NCBI GenBank assembly: GCA_029212405.1
Contig: JARGNR010000014.1
Coordinates: 25,808 to 89,807 of the forward strand
Length of the DNA: 64,000 nt
Direction of reading: 5' to 3'
From: Saprospiraceae bacterium
GTDB lineage: Bacteria; Bacteroidota; Bacteroidia; Chitinophagales; Saprospiraceae
Shown: one piece after another, positions 45,107 through 58,500 of the stretch
How the letters are laid out: the number at the start of each line of letters is the position of its first letter
Position numbering within the stretch: the stretch's first letter is position 1
Made by a program: the position numbers and the translations under genes
The notes under the pieces: generated by a model
The model's database searches: none
The model's input: the letters and a program-made list of their open reading frames with translations, nothing else
Told to the model about the DNA's origin: nothing

Positions 45107-48100
45107 ATGAGATTCTTAGTACTATTCATTGTGCCTCTATTTCTTTTTATCAGTGCTAAAGCACAAATAGAGCCAGAGCAATCAATAGTTCATGATAGCA
45201 AAATCAATTTTTCTATATTTAATAATTCTACTGTATACAATACGGATAATGGATTACCCTCCTCTTTCATAAAAGATGTAAAAGAGGACAAAAACGGGTA
45301 TCTCTGGTTAGCCACAGGCAAAGGTGTTTCAAGGTTTGATGGAAGCAGTTTTACAAACTTTAATACCATTCAAAATGACACTACGGGGTTATCTATTGGT
45401 TTTGCTACTAATATTGTTTTCAATACATCTAGAGATAAGATTTGGGTAACGTCTAACAAGGGTTTGTTTTTTAGTTCAATTTACAATGTTGCTTTTTATC
45501 AAGATACATTGGTGGGCAATGAAATAATAGGTAAGCTAGTTCATGATGTACATATGGATCCAAATGAAAACATTTGGCTTGCAACACAAAACAATGGTTT
45601 AATACTATGTGACCGGAATCAACAGAAAACTTTCAAATATGATTTTTCGAATTCGGATGCGTTAGAATCTTCAAAGATTAACATTATACATTCCCTTGTT
45701 CAATGTGATCTTGATTCAAATGTTATATGGTTAGGGACTTCAAATGGATTAATCCAATTCAATAAAATTACTAAGGATTATAATGTTTTTCAAATTGAAA
45801 ATCTGCCCCATTTGGACCCAAATTTTATTAAAAAAATAGAAACAAAAAAAAACAAAATTATTGTAGGGTCATGGGGTAGTTGTCTTTCCATATTTGATAA
45901 AAACACCTTGACATTTGATACTACTCTTATTGTAGGAATTATTCGAGATTTATATGTTGAAGACCATAACACCATTTGGTGCAGTACAGCCGAGGGAATT
46001 TTAAAATTTGATACGACTAATGATAAATTTGAAATAGAAAAAAGTAAAAACAATATTGAGAATGGAGTTTTAAAGGGTTTAAGTTTTGTTGATTCAAGAG
46101 GCATACTATGGTATAAATGGACAAAAGGCTTGTTAAAATATGATCCTATAAATAAAAATAGACATTTTGTAGAATTAGAAAAGAAGAATCCCTTACAAGA
46201 CCCAATGCATGTAAGAGAAATACTAAAATGGAAGAATTTCTATTTTGTTCTTGGGCACAATTCAAAAGGGTTATATAAGGTAAATCAGGACGATTATTCA
46301 TTCGAAGTCATTCAAATCCCGGGACTAGCAAATAATGATGGATACTATCCTTTTCGTGACATGATTCATATGGATGATGGTAATATATTAATTGCATCGC
46401 ATAATAAAATTGTCATTTTTAACCCAGGTTCCAATACTATAAAAGATTTACCTATCAAAGTCAATTTTGCTCAACCAGCAATTCAGGTTTTTGAAAAAGA
46501 TTCAAAGAACAACTATTGGATAGCTACTCGAAAAGCTGGGTTGTTCAGGTTAAATTTTGAAAATAATATTGTTGTCAATTACAAAGACGAATTCAACACA
46601 TACAGTGAAAAAGGGTATTGGTGGATGCAAAACTTATTGGTTGATTCTAACAATAAACTATGGATAGATTCTAAAACATTAAGCGTTATGGACTTAGATG
46701 ATTATTCTATAAAAACATTGCCTGAAACTGACACCATAAATTATTTCAACGACATTGGAAGTATTGTTGAAGATATCTCAGGAAAAATATGGCTTTCTGG
46801 CTATAGTCGAGGGATCGGAAATATCACTTATGAAAATTTCAATGCTGGGATAATCCAACAAAAAACAGAATATTTTTCAAAACTATATCCGTATTCAGAT
46901 AGCATATTTTATACGTTAAATAGAGAGTTAGGCCAATTAAATGTCAACACATTAGATCAAAGGAATTATAACTTTGAAATGCATGATATCAAATTGGATG
47001 GTCCTTTTGTAAAAGGAAAAAATAATAATTTAATCGTGGGTGCAGACAATGGCCTCTTTGTCTTTAATTTGGATAAGCAAAACAAAAATACAGAATTACC
47101 TCAACCCAAAATTGTAGAACTAAGGGTAGATGGAAATACATTGTATAAGGGAGAAAATCTAGCCAAAACGGAATTTGACTTAAATAGTAAAACTAAAAAC
47201 ATACACCTCATCGTAAGTTCTTTTGGGTTTCATTATTCCGATAAAACCACCTTTGAATATAAAATCGAGAATAATTGGATCAAATTAGACAAAGGGCGGC
47301 TGATTAATTTATCAAACCTCAGACCAGGAAAGTTTACAATAGAATTACGTGCATGTAACAATAGAGGAATTTGTAATACCGAAAAGGTAGTGTACAAATT
47401 CAATATCCAAACGCCATGGTATAAGAGTTTTTTGGCTTTTTTCATTTACTTCTTGCTTACAATTGCACTAATATATGCGCTATATAAATTTCAGATATCC
47501 AAAAAACTAGCTGTACTAGAAAGTGAAAGGCTTAAAGATTTATATCGCATAAAGACGAATTTATATACCAATATTACGCATGAATTTAGAACACCCTTAA
47601 CGGTCATACAAGGATTAGCAGAATCTGTTCAAAATGACATTAAAAGGAACAAAAACGAAAAGTCTGATTACGCTCTAAATTTAATTCAAAAAAATAGTAC
47701 AGGGCTATTACTTTTGGTAAATGAAATGTTGGATCTAGCAAAAATCGAGAGTGGGCATCTTGAATTACAGTCACAACAAGGTGATGTCATTCCTTTTATT
47801 AAATACTTGGTTGAAAGCTTTCACTCTTATGCTCAGACCAAAAATCTTAGTCTAACGGTATATTCTGAGATTGATACTTTAGTTATGGATTATGATGCAG
47901 CTAAATTGTCTTCGATTATTTCAAACCTACTTTCCAATGCAATAAAATTCACGCCAGAAAATGGAAAAATAATTGTGCACCTGAACCATATACAAGAAAA
48001 AGATGATGGATTTTTTGTCATAAAAATAAAAGACAATGGAATAGGTATACCTAATGCCGATCTAGAAGATGTGTTTAATAGGTTTTATCAAGTCGGTAGT

Positions 48101-49093
48101 TCTTTGTCAAGTAAAAATGAAGGAACAGGAATAGGGTTAACACTCACAAAAGAATTAGTCGAATTGATGAATGGAAGTATTACTTTGAAAAGTACAATTA
48201 ATCATGGCAGTACTTTTACTGTTAGACTCCCGATCACTAATGTTTCTCTAGATACGCACAACAATAAATTTGAACAAGAAAATTTTATAGTTGCTTCGAA
48301 TAAAACAATAATAGACACTGAAAGATGGGAAAACATAGTCGATGAACATCTGCCTACAGCATTAATCATTGAAGACAATCCAGACGTTAGTTACTATATA
48401 CAAGTTTGTTTAGAAGGTAAGTATAATACAATTCATGCAGAAGATGGTCTGATCGGAATTAAAAAGGCAATTGAGCATATACCCGATATTATAATAAGTG
48501 ATATTATGATGCCTGGTAAAAATGGCTTAGAAGTATGTTCAGAACTAAAAGAAAATGAATTGACGGATCATATCCCTATTATATTGCTTTCTGCAAAAGC
48601 GACAATATCAGATAAAATTGATGGGCTAGCCCAAGGTGCTGATGCCTATTTAGAAAAACCTTTTGTCAAAGAAGAACTATATATCCGGTTGGAACAATTG
48701 GTTTTGCAAAGAAAAAAATTGATCAAGAAATTTAAAGGAAGTAGCCTTGCAAAGCTCAATGTTTCCACTAAAGATGAAAAGGAACTTAAATTTCTGAAGA
48801 AAGCAATTCAGATCATTGAAGAAAACATATCAGACAACACATTTGGAGTTCTTCAATTAGCTAGAAAATTGTTATTGAGCGAGTCTCAAGTGTATCGTAA
48901 ACTAAAAGCAACCACTGATGTTTCAACAGCCGTTTTTATTCGTTCGGTTAGATTGCAACAAGGAAAACTTATAATAGAGAATTCAAACAAACCAATTTCT
49001 GAAATTGCCTACGAAGTGGGATTCAATGATCCTGCATATTTTAGTAGAGCCTTTAAAGATGAGTTTGGAATTCCTCCAAGTGACTTAAAGTAG
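45107..49093 (+). CDS. Hybrid two-component system: propeller sensor, histidine kinase, receiver and AraC regulator in one protein
   Basis: A 1,328-residue one-piece regulator. Signal peptide 1-20; periplasmic propeller repeats to about 690 (NGYLWLATGKGVSRFD, NENIWLATQNNGLIL, GKIWLSGYSRGIG); Y_Y_Y domain to about 770; membrane helix about 775-797 (FLAFFIYFLLTIALIYALY); histidine kinase with His825 in NITHEFRTPLTVIQG and ATPase signatures LSNAIKFTP and KDNGIGIPNADLEDVFNRF; receiver domain with Asp1132 in IIISDIMMPGKNG and Lys in YLEKPF; C-terminal AraC helix-turn-helix (LLLSESQVYRKLKATTD; IAYEVGFNDPAYFSRAFK). These regulators usually sense glycans and control adjacent surface-protein genes; here the neighbour is the giant BspA-repeat gene 454 nt downstream, on the same strand. 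Confidence 0.95.
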   Translation: MRFLVLFIVPLFLFISAKAQIEPEQSIVHDSKINFSIFNNSTVYNTDNGLPSSFIKDVKEDKNGYLWLATGKGVSRFDGSSFTNFNTIQNDTTGLSIGFATNIVFNTSRDKIWVTSNKGLFFSSIYNVAFYQDTLVGNEIIGKLVHDVHMDPNENIWLATQNNGLILCDRNQQKTFKYDFSNSDALESSKINIIHSLVQCDLDSNVIWLGTSNGLIQFNKITKDYNVFQIENLPHLDPNFIKKIETKKNKIIVGSWGSCLSIFDKNTLTFDTTLIVGIIRDLYVEDHNTIWCSTAEGILKFDTTNDKFEIEKSKNNIENGVLKGLSFVDSRGILWYKWTKGLLKYDPINKNRHFVELEKKNPLQDPMHVREILKWKNFYFVLGHNSKGLYKVNQDDYSFEVIQIPGLANNDGYYPFRDMIHMDDGNILIASHNKIVIFNPGSNTIKDLPIKVNFAQPAIQVFEKDSKNNYWIATRKAGLFRLNFENNIVVNYKDEFNTYSEKGYWWMQNLLVDSNNKLWIDSKTLSVMDLDDYSIKTLPETDTINYFNDIGSIVEDISGKIWLSGYSRGIGNITYENFNAGIIQQKTEYFSKLYPYSDSIFYTLNRELGQLNVNTLDQRNYNFEMHDIKLDGPFVKGKNNNLIVGADNGLFVFNLDKQNKNTELPQPKIVELRVDGNTLYKGENLAKTEFDLNSKTKNIHLIVSSFGFHYSDKTTFEYKIENNWIKLDKGRLINLSNLRPGKFTIELRACNNRGICNTEKVVYKFNIQTPWYKSFLAFFIYFLLTIALIYALYKFQISKKLAVLESERLKDLYRIKTNLYTNITHEFRTPLTVIQGLAESVQNDIKRNKNEKSDYALNLIQKNSTGLLLLVNEMLDLAKIESGHLELQSQQGDVIPFIKYLVESFHSYAQTKNLSLTVYSEIDTLVMDYDAAKLSSIISNLLSNAIKFTPENGKIIVHLNHIQEKDDGFFVIKIKDNGIGIPNADLEDVFNRFYQVGSSLSSKNEGTGIGLTLTKELVELMNGSITLKSTINHGSTFTVRLPITNVSLDTHNNKFEQENFIVASNKTIIDTERWENIVDEHLPTALIIEDNPDVSYYIQVCLEGKYNTIHAEDGLIGIKKAIEHIPDIIISDIMMPGKNGLEVCSELKENELTDHIPIILLSAKATISDKIDGLAQGADAYLEKPFVKEELYIRLEQLVLQRKKLIKKFKGSSLAKLNVSTKDEKELKFLKKAIQIIEENISDNTFGVLQLARKLLLSESQVYRKLKATTDVSTAVFIRSVRLQQGKLIIENSNKPISEIAYEVGFNDPAYFSRAFKDEFGIPPSDLK

Positions 49094-49547
49094 TTGGACT
49101 ATTTTTATGAAATTTTTCAATTTACACACCTGATTTCAATCTAAGTTTCGGTATAGAATTATTGCTTATGACTTTCCTGTTGAATTGTAATCCCAGAATT
49201 TGAATCAATTTTCATTTTAATAGTTTTGAAAATTCCCTATCTCTAATCAAATTACAGATGCATGGTGTAACATCTTGTTAATCTGTAATATATGTTCATT
49301 TTATAGTTCGCCATGCAAGATTAATCCATACCCTTTCTATACATGGAACAGAATAATCCAATTGAAAAATAAATTAGTACAAGCCACTTAAAAGGCCCGA
49401 TATTATATTGTTGATGGAATTAAAACCACTTCATAAATTCAAAAAAATCATTCAATTGAATTGAGTATGATTCACATACTTTGGAATTTACAATCAACTT
49501 TCCTCAGTCTTTTATTAGGAAAGTGGATTCAATTTTAATCTAATAAT
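49094..49547. other. Intergenic region upstream of the giant repeat protein
   Basis: A 454-nt AT-rich region without a gene. Its right end carries several inverted repeats listed separately (49464-49524), and CATACTTTGG (49475-49484) is a loose match to a -7 box. The rest shows nothing I can support. Confidence 0.4.
49464..49524 (+). promoter_or_regulatory. Clustered inverted repeats before the giant repeat-protein gene
   Basis: AGTATG-attca-CATACT (49464-49480) and ACTTTCCT (49497-49504) with AGGAAAGT (49517-49524) are two perfect inverted repeats within 60 nt, the last ending 23 nt before the ATG at 49548. They are candidate binding sites for the AraC output domain of the upstream regulator, or a leader hairpin. 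Confidence 0.4.
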
Positions 49548-52500
49548 ATGAAGCAAATAGCAGGTGAAAAATTGAAATTGTATATGAAAAACTGTCCTCA
49601 ACTCTGTATGCGAAAGTGTTGGATTTTCTTTCCATTTTGCTTTTTAATAATACCTCACATTAGTCATTCTCAATCTTTTGATATGTTGTGGCAAACAACT
49701 ACTCAAAATGAAAGTATTACTATCCCTACCTTTCCAGGCGAAACATATAATTACTCTATAGATTGGGGTAATAGTCAGCAATCTCATAATCAAACAGGTA
49801 ATTCAACACATACTTATTTTAATCCAGGACTATATACTGTTAGAATAAGTGGAGATTTCCCAAGAATCTATTTCAACAATTCACCAGGAACAAATAAATT
49901 AAAAATACTGAGGATCTTGGATTGGGGTACAGCGATAAATTGGACTTCTATGCAAGGTGCATTTTATGGGTGTGCGAATCTCAATCTTGGTAACGGCAGT
50001 CAAATTGATGCTCCTAATTTAACAAATGTAACTGACATGTCATCCATGTTTCGCGGATGTACAAATCTAACCCAGAACATAGACCATTGGGATGTTAGCA
50101 CTATTACAAATATGTCGTCCTTGTTTGAAGGTGCAACAAATTTTAATCGAAATCTTCATAAATGGGTAGTTGATAATGTAACAGATATGTCATCTATGTT
50201 TAAAGGTGCAAGCAGCTTCAATGGAGTCCTTAACAAATTTACTGTGCCATCTTCATGGTGGGATGTTAGTAATGTGACAGATATGTCATCTATGTTTCAA
50301 GGTGCAACAAGTTTCAATCAAGATTTAACTTGGACAGTATCAAATGTAACAGATATGTCGTCGATGTTTCAAGATGCAGAGTCCTTTGACCAAGATCTTA
50401 CCTTTTGGAATGTTGAAAATGTAACAGATATGTCATCTATGTTTCATGGTGCAGAATCCTTTAATGGAGAATTGGAGAATTGGAATGTGAGAAATGTAAC
50501 AGACATGTCGTCTATGTTTCAAGGTGCATTATTTTTTAACAAAGAGCTCAACTTTTGGGAAGTTGCTAACGTAACTGACATGTCTTTCATGTTTAAAGAT
50601 GCAGAACGCTTTAGGGAAGATCTAAGTTTTTGGGATGTTGAAAATGTAACAGATATGACTTCCATGTTTCAAGGCGCAGCACTCTTTAATGGCGATATAA
50701 AGGATTGGGATGTTAAGAATGTTACTAAAATGGGTTTAATGTTTCAAAATGCAAATAACTTCAATCAGGATATTGGAAATTGGGATGTCAGAAATGTCAC
50801 GATTATGTCCAGTATGTTCACTGAAGCTACATCATTTAATCAAGATATTGGAAACTGGGATGTAGGTCAAGTGGATTTCATGGGAAATATGTTTGCAGGA
50901 GCTACAGCATTTAATCAAAACATAGGGAACTGGGATGTCAGAAATGTAATGAACATGGCTACCATGTTTTTAGAAGCTAGTTTATTTAACCAGGATATAG
51001 GAAACTGGGATGTAGGCAATGTAACAAATATGGCACTTATGTTTTATCAAGCTTCTTCATTTGATCAAAATATAGGAAATTGGAATGTGAGTAATGTGAC
51101 CAATATGGGCTTAATGTTTGGCGAAGTAGCCAGCCTTTCCACTAGTAATTATGACTCATTACTGATTGGGTGGAATTCCCAAAATGTTCAAAGTGGAGTT
51201 CAATTTTCAGGAGGCTTCAGTATGTATTGTGATGCAGCCGGAGCCAGATCTCAACTGATAAATAGTAAAGGCTGGACAATTAGTGACTTGGGAAGCTGTT
51301 CTAATTTTGCAACTATTTGGGAAACTACTAATTCAAACGAGAGCATAACCATTCCAACAATTGGGTCAGGGTATAATTATGTAGTTGATTGGGGAGATGG
51401 AACAATAGATATGGGACTTACTGGAGATGCTACACATACGTATGCAAATGCAGGACTTCATACTGTTAAAATATCAGGTACATTTCCTAGAATATATTTT
51501 AATGATTCTAGTGACAGAGACAAAATAATCTACATCAAAAATTGGGGTGATAATAACTGGACCTCCATGGAAAATGCTTTTCGAGGATGCACACAGTTGT
51601 CTATTTTAGCCAATGACATACCAGATCTATCAACAGCAACAAATATGTCAAATATGTTTGATAATTGCTTTTACATAAATGAGAGTATTGAAAATTGGGA
51701 TGTTAGCAATGTCAAAATAATGGATTCTTTGTTTTTTGAAATGACTTCATTTAATCAACCTATAGGAAGCTGGGATGTTAGTAATGTGGTCGATATGACA
51801 TCCATGTTTCAAGGATTATTTTTCTACAACAACTCAAGTAGCTTCAATCAACCATTATCAAATTGGGATGTCCGAAATGTAACGAATATGTCCTCTATGT
51901 TTCGTGATGCCATAGATTTTAATCAAGACATTAGCAATTGGGACACAAGAAACGTAACCAGTATGGCCTCAATGTTTCACGAAGCTAAAGTCTTTAATCA
52001 AGATATAAGTAATTGGGATGTGAGTAAGGTAACAGACATGACTTCCATGTTTGACGATGCCAATGATTTCAATCAACCTATAGGAAGTTGGGACGTGAGC
52101 AATGTGACGAGTATGGAATCAATGTTTGATAGAGCAATAGCATTTAATCAACCTATTGGAAATTGGAATGTGAGCAATGTAACCAATATGGAATCAATGT
52201 TTGAATTAGCTCATGCTTTCAATCAAGATATTGGATCTTGGAATGTGAGCAATGTAACCAATATGGCCATGCTATTTTCCCAAGCTATTGCATTCAATCA
52301 ACCCATTGGAAATTGGAATGTAAGTAATGTGACCACCATGGAACAAATGTTAGCAGCTGAGAGTTTTAATCAAGATTTATCAGGTTGGGATGTAAGTAAT
52401 GTAACCAATATGGTAGGATTATTTACAGGTGCATCTGTCTTTAATCAAGATATTGGATCTTGGAATGTGAGCAATGTCACTAATATGACTAACATGTTCG

Positions 52501-55500
52501 GAGGAGCACTTGCATTTGACCAAGATATTGGAAATTGGAATGTAAGTAAGGTAGAAAACATGGCAGGTATGTTTTTTGCGGCGAATTCTTTTAATCAAGA
52601 TATTGGATCTTGGGATGTTAGTCTTGTGAATAATATGCTTGCTATGTTTGCTTCAACTTCTTCATTCGACCAAGATCTAAGTTCATGGGATGTCTCAAAT
52701 GTGAACACCATGATTTTCATGTTTTACGAAGCCTTAGCATTTGACCAAAATATTGGTTCTTGGGATGTAAGTCTAGTAACAGACATGTCATCTATGTTTG
52801 ATTTTTCGAATCTATCAACAGAGAATTATGATTCATTGTTGATTGGATGGGAGCCTCAAAATTTGCAACAAAACGTAGTATTTTCGGCCAACCTTACACA
52901 ATATTGCACAGCAACAACTGAGCGAGACAATATTATCAACAACAACAATTGGACAATCAATGATGCAGGACATTGTAGCAGTCCTCCATCTCCTTTGCCC
53001 GACGAAGTGGACACAACTTCTTTTATTACTGTTTGGGAAGTCGCTGAAAATTTAGAGGTAATAGAAATACCAACCATTGGAACAGGCTATAATTACGATG
53101 TAGATTGGGGTGATGGGTCATTTTCGTTAGGTCAAACAGGAAGTGCTTCTCATGCTTATATCAATTCAGGTTTTTATACCATAAAAATTTCCGGATCCTT
53201 CCCTAGAATAAGTTTTGGGACCAGTGGCTTCGGTTATAAATTAAGATCTATACAACAATGGGGAGATATAGTTTGGACTTCCATGGCAGGTGCTTTTAGT
53301 AATTGTATAAATCTAGTAATACCTGCTTCCGATGTTCCCAATCTATCCCAGGTGACTGATATGAGTAGAATGTTTTATGAAGGATCTAATAATCTTGGTC
53401 CTACAGCAGAGGTCAAAATGAGTGAATGGGATGTGTCAAATGTTACTGACATGAGTTTTTTGTTTGGTCAACTTGACGCAGTTTTCGAAGATCGCACTTC
53501 AAATTTCAACCCACAAATCAGTTCATGGGATGTTTCGAATGTAACCAAGATGCAGGAAATGTTTAAAAACCTGATTCTATTCGATCAAGATTTAAGCTCT
53601 TGGGATGTTTCGAATGTAACCAATATGCAGGGGATGTTCCAAGACAATAGAGCATTTAATCAAGATTTAAGTGGTTGGGATGTATCGAGTGTAACTAATA
53701 TGCGTTTCATGTTTTGGGATGCAAAAATATTTAATCAAGATATAAGTGCATGGAATGTATCAAATGTAACAGACATGTTATACATGCTACGAGACGCACA
53801 AAAATTTGATCAAAACCTAGGCTCATGGGACATATCGAATGTTACTACGATGTCAAAAATGCTTGATCATACTAATTTGTCTATTTCAAACTACGATTCC
53901 CTATTGATAGGTTGGGATTCATTGACCCTTCAAAATGATGTTGATTTTGGGGCCAATGATCTTCTTTATTGCACAGGAGAAAGTGCACGGTCTAATTTGA
54001 TTAATAATAACAACTGGACCATTGAAGACGGAGGTTCATGTGACAATTTTAAAACTACATGGGAATTTAAATCTCCATATAATAATGCGATTACAATTCC
54101 TACTATGGGAGGAGGATATAATTACAGTGTAAGTTGGGGAGATGGAACAAAAACTACAGGTCACACTGGTAACGCATCTCATATTTATGATGGCAATGGT
54201 AATGGCAGTGGAATTAAAAAAATAATTATTTCAGGTGATTTCCCTCGAATTTATTTTAAAAATGCTTTGGATGAAAAAAAGTTAATTTCAATTGACAATT
54301 GGGGGACTAATCCATGGGCTTCTATGAATGGTGCATTTGCTGGATGTACCAATTTACAAGTAAAAGCAAGCGATAGCCCCAATTTATCCTCAGTTACAGA
54401 TTTAACTGAAATGTTTGCTGATGCGAAGATATTTAATCAGGACATTAGCGACTGGAACACCGGCAATGTGACGAATATGTCATCGATGTTCAAAGGTGCA
54501 GATTCTTTTGATCAAGATATTAGTAATTGGAATACAAGTAATGTGACGAATATGTCATCAATGTTTAGTAGGGCACAATCTTTTGACCAAGACCTTTCTT
54601 CCTGGCAAATAAATAATGTAACTGATATGTCATCAATGTTTGAAGAAATCAGCTTGTCAACTTCGAATTATGATGCTATGTTGAATGCTTGGGCAAATAG
54701 TTCTGTTCAAAACAATGTCACATTTGATGGAGGGGGAAGTATATACTGTCAAAGTGAAGAAGCCAGAGTTGAATTAATTAATGATAATAACTGGACAATA
54801 GTAGATGGTGGCCTTGACTCTATATGTACTCAAGGTAATTTTATTACAAGATGGGAAACCACTGTTTTTCTGGATGGAATCACAATTCCTACCAATGGAG
54901 CAGGATATAACTATACTGTAGACTGGGGAGATGGAAATATAACAACAGGACACACTGGAAACGCCAACCACATTTATTTTCTTCCAGGTATTTATACCGT
55001 TAGGATCTCAGGTCAATTCCCTCAAATATATTTTAATGATGGTCTAAACAAAGACAAAATCATTTCAGTAGATCAATGGGGTGACACACAATGGCTATCC
55101 ATGGAAAGCGCTTTTAAAGGATGCTCAAATTTAAAAGTTCTAGCATCGGATACTCCTGATTTATCTGCAGTAACGGATATGTCTGAGATGTTTGCTGGAT
55201 GTACTTCCTTCAATCAAGATATTAGTACTTGGGACGTCAACAATATCAGTGACATGACGGGTTTGTTTAATGGAGCAAGCAATTTCAATCAAAATCTAAA
55301 CGCTTGGGAAACAAATAGCCTCAGCAATTTGACTGAAACCTTTGCATTTGCAAGTAGTTTTAATCAAGATATCAGTGCATGGAATGTTGCAAATGTTACC
55401 GAGATGTCAAGTTTATTTGCATCGGCCACATCTTTTAATCAAGACCTTAGTAATTGGGACTTGAATGCCGTTACAGAAATGGACAATATGTTTGAAAATG

Positions 55501-58500
55501 CTACTTCCTTTAACCAAGATATTAGCAATTGGAATGTTAGTAATGTGCTATCCATGAATGGTGTTTTCTCTGGAGCTAATGCTTTCAATCAGAATATCGA
55601 GGCATGGAATGTCAGCAATGTGGATAGCATGGCAAATATGTTTGCAAATGCCTCTTTATTTGATCAGAATCTAGATGGGTGGAATGTTGAAAATGTCAAG
55701 GACATGGATGGTATGTTTGATAATGTAAGATTATCTACATTAAATTATGATTCCCTATTAATATCCTGGGCAGGTCAAAATGTACAATCGAATGTTACAT
55801 TTTCAGGGGGTAAAAGTATTTATTGTTCTTCCACAACTTCAAGGGCTTCATTGATCAATTTGGATGGGTGGAATATCAGTGATGGAGGCAATTGCAATGA
55901 ATTTATAACTACATGGGAGACAAATGAAAAAATAAAAATACCAACAACTGGTACAGGATATAATTATACGGTTGATTGGGGCGATGGCATCATTACTACT
56001 GGGCATACAAGTAGCGCACAACACAACTATGCCACTCCGGGTGTTAAAAGAGTCAAAATCACAGGTGATTTCCCAAGAATATTTTTTAATAATGGGGGAC
56101 ACAAAGATAAGTTATTGGAAATCAACAACTGGGGTAATAATCCATGGACATCAATGAATTCTGCCTTTTATGGATGTTCGAATCTGGAAGTTTTAGCGCA
56201 AGATCAACCTGATTTATCGCTGGTTACGGATATGTTTGGGATGTTTGCCGAAGCGAGTTCCATGAATCAAGATATTGGAAATTGGGACGTTTCGAATGTA
56301 ACCAATATGCTTGGGTTATTTTCAGAAGCAACAAGTTTTAACCAAGATATTAGTAGTTGGGACGTTTCGAACGTTATGGATATGTCGTATATGTTTGGGG
56401 ATGCCATTTCATTTAATCAGGATCTAGGCAATTGGGATGTTTCGAATGCAACTACGATGCAAGGAATATTTATAAATGCAGAAAATTTCAATCAGGATCT
56501 TAGCAATTGGGACGTTTCCAGTGTAACTGACTTGAGTGGTGCATTTGAAAATGCTCTTTCGTTTGATCAAGATATAGGCAATTGGAATGTTTCGAATGTA
56601 ACAGATATGGATGGAATGTTTGCGGGAGTAGCATTGTCAACAGCAAATTATGACTCTTTACTCATAGGATGGTCAAGCCAAACACTCCAAAGTAATGTAC
56701 ATTTTACAGCGGGAAACAGTATTTATTGTGCAGGTGAATCGGCTCGAACGATGATCATCAATGATAATGGCTGGACCATTACAGATGGTGGAAATTGTGA
56801 AGAATTCATTACGACCTGGGAAACGACATCTTCTCCGCAAAGTATTCTTATCCCTGTTGACCTAAGTGAAAGTTATAATTATACCGTTGATTGGGGAGAT
56901 GGTACGATAGAACAGGGTTTTATAGGGCATGCATTTCACGTTTATTTAAATGCAGGTACATACAGAGTTAAAATAACAGGAGACTTTCCAAGAATTTTCT
57001 TTAATAACTCTGGAAATAAAGATAAAATTAGAGAGATTAATAACTGGGGCAATGGACAATGGACATCCATGGAAAATGCCTTTTATGGTTGCAATAATCT
57101 AGCAGGGCAAGCCTCAGATACACCTGATTTGAGTATGGCTAGCAGTACAGCAGGAATGTTTCGGGGAGCTACATCATTTAATCAGGAAATAGGCGATTGG
57201 GATGTGAGTACAATTACAGATATGACCCTCATGTTTGAAGGAGCGAGTTCATTCAATCAACCCATTGGCGATTGGGATGTATCTTCCGTGAATGGCATGT
57301 TTGCTATGTTAAATGGGGCATCAAATTTTGATCAAAATTTAGCCAATTGGAATATTGAACAAGTCACCAATATGAGCGGTTCATTAAGTTTTACGAACTT
57401 ATCTACCGCCAATTATGATTCCTTATTGATCTCCTGGAATGATCAAAATACACAGATTGGGCTTGACTTAAATGGCGGCAATAATTATTGTGCAGGTGCT
57501 AGTGCAAGATCGGAACTCATTGCTAATAAGGGATGGAACATTACAGATGATGGTATTGATGTTAGCTGTACCACTACCCAATTCGTGAGTACATGGGAAA
57601 CTACTAGTTCTAATGAAACAATTTCTTTACCCACTTCTGGTAGTGGATATAACTATACAGTAGATTGGGGAGATGGACAGATCACTACAGGCCATACAGG
57701 CTCGGCTAGCCATACATATCTCGCACCATCCATCTATGTTATTAGTATTTCTGGAGATTTCCCAAGAATCTTTTTTAATAATCAAGGGGATAAAGACAAA
57801 ATCAAATCTATAGAACAATGGGGGACAGGACAATGGTCCAGAATGAATAATGCTTTTTATGGATGTACAAATTTAGTTGTTAACGCCTTGGATAATCCAA
57901 ATCTTTCGAATGTGGATGATATGAGTTCGATGTTTGAAAGTGCGCATAGTTTTAATCAAAATATCCGTGATTGGGATGTATCCAATGTAACGGATATGAA
58001 AGATATGTTTGCCTCAAACAATTCATTTGATCAAAATCTAGGTGACTGGGACATTTCTAATGTATCAGATATGAGTCGAATGTTTGAAAACACAACATTG
58101 TCCACCAGTAATTATGATTCTTTATTAATTGGATGGAATGCCCAGGAATTGCAACCAGGTGTACAATTTGATGGAGGCAACAGCCAATACTGTCTATCGA
58201 TTGCTGAAAGGTTCCACATGATGAACGAAGATTCGTGGACAATAACAGATGCAGATCAAGATCCAATGTGTTCAAACTGCGATTTGTTGGTGTTGACAAA
58301 TGAAGATAATATAGGAGGTTCTCTTCGAGCAGTTATTAATTGTGCTACAGATGGAGATACTATTCAATTTTCTAGTTATGTATATGGAGACACCTTGAAC
58401 TTAGCCACAATTGAATTGATAATTGACAAAGAAATTTCGATTCTAGTGCCAGATACCGTAAATCTTTGGTTAGAAAAAGAAACAGCAGGTCGAGGATTAA

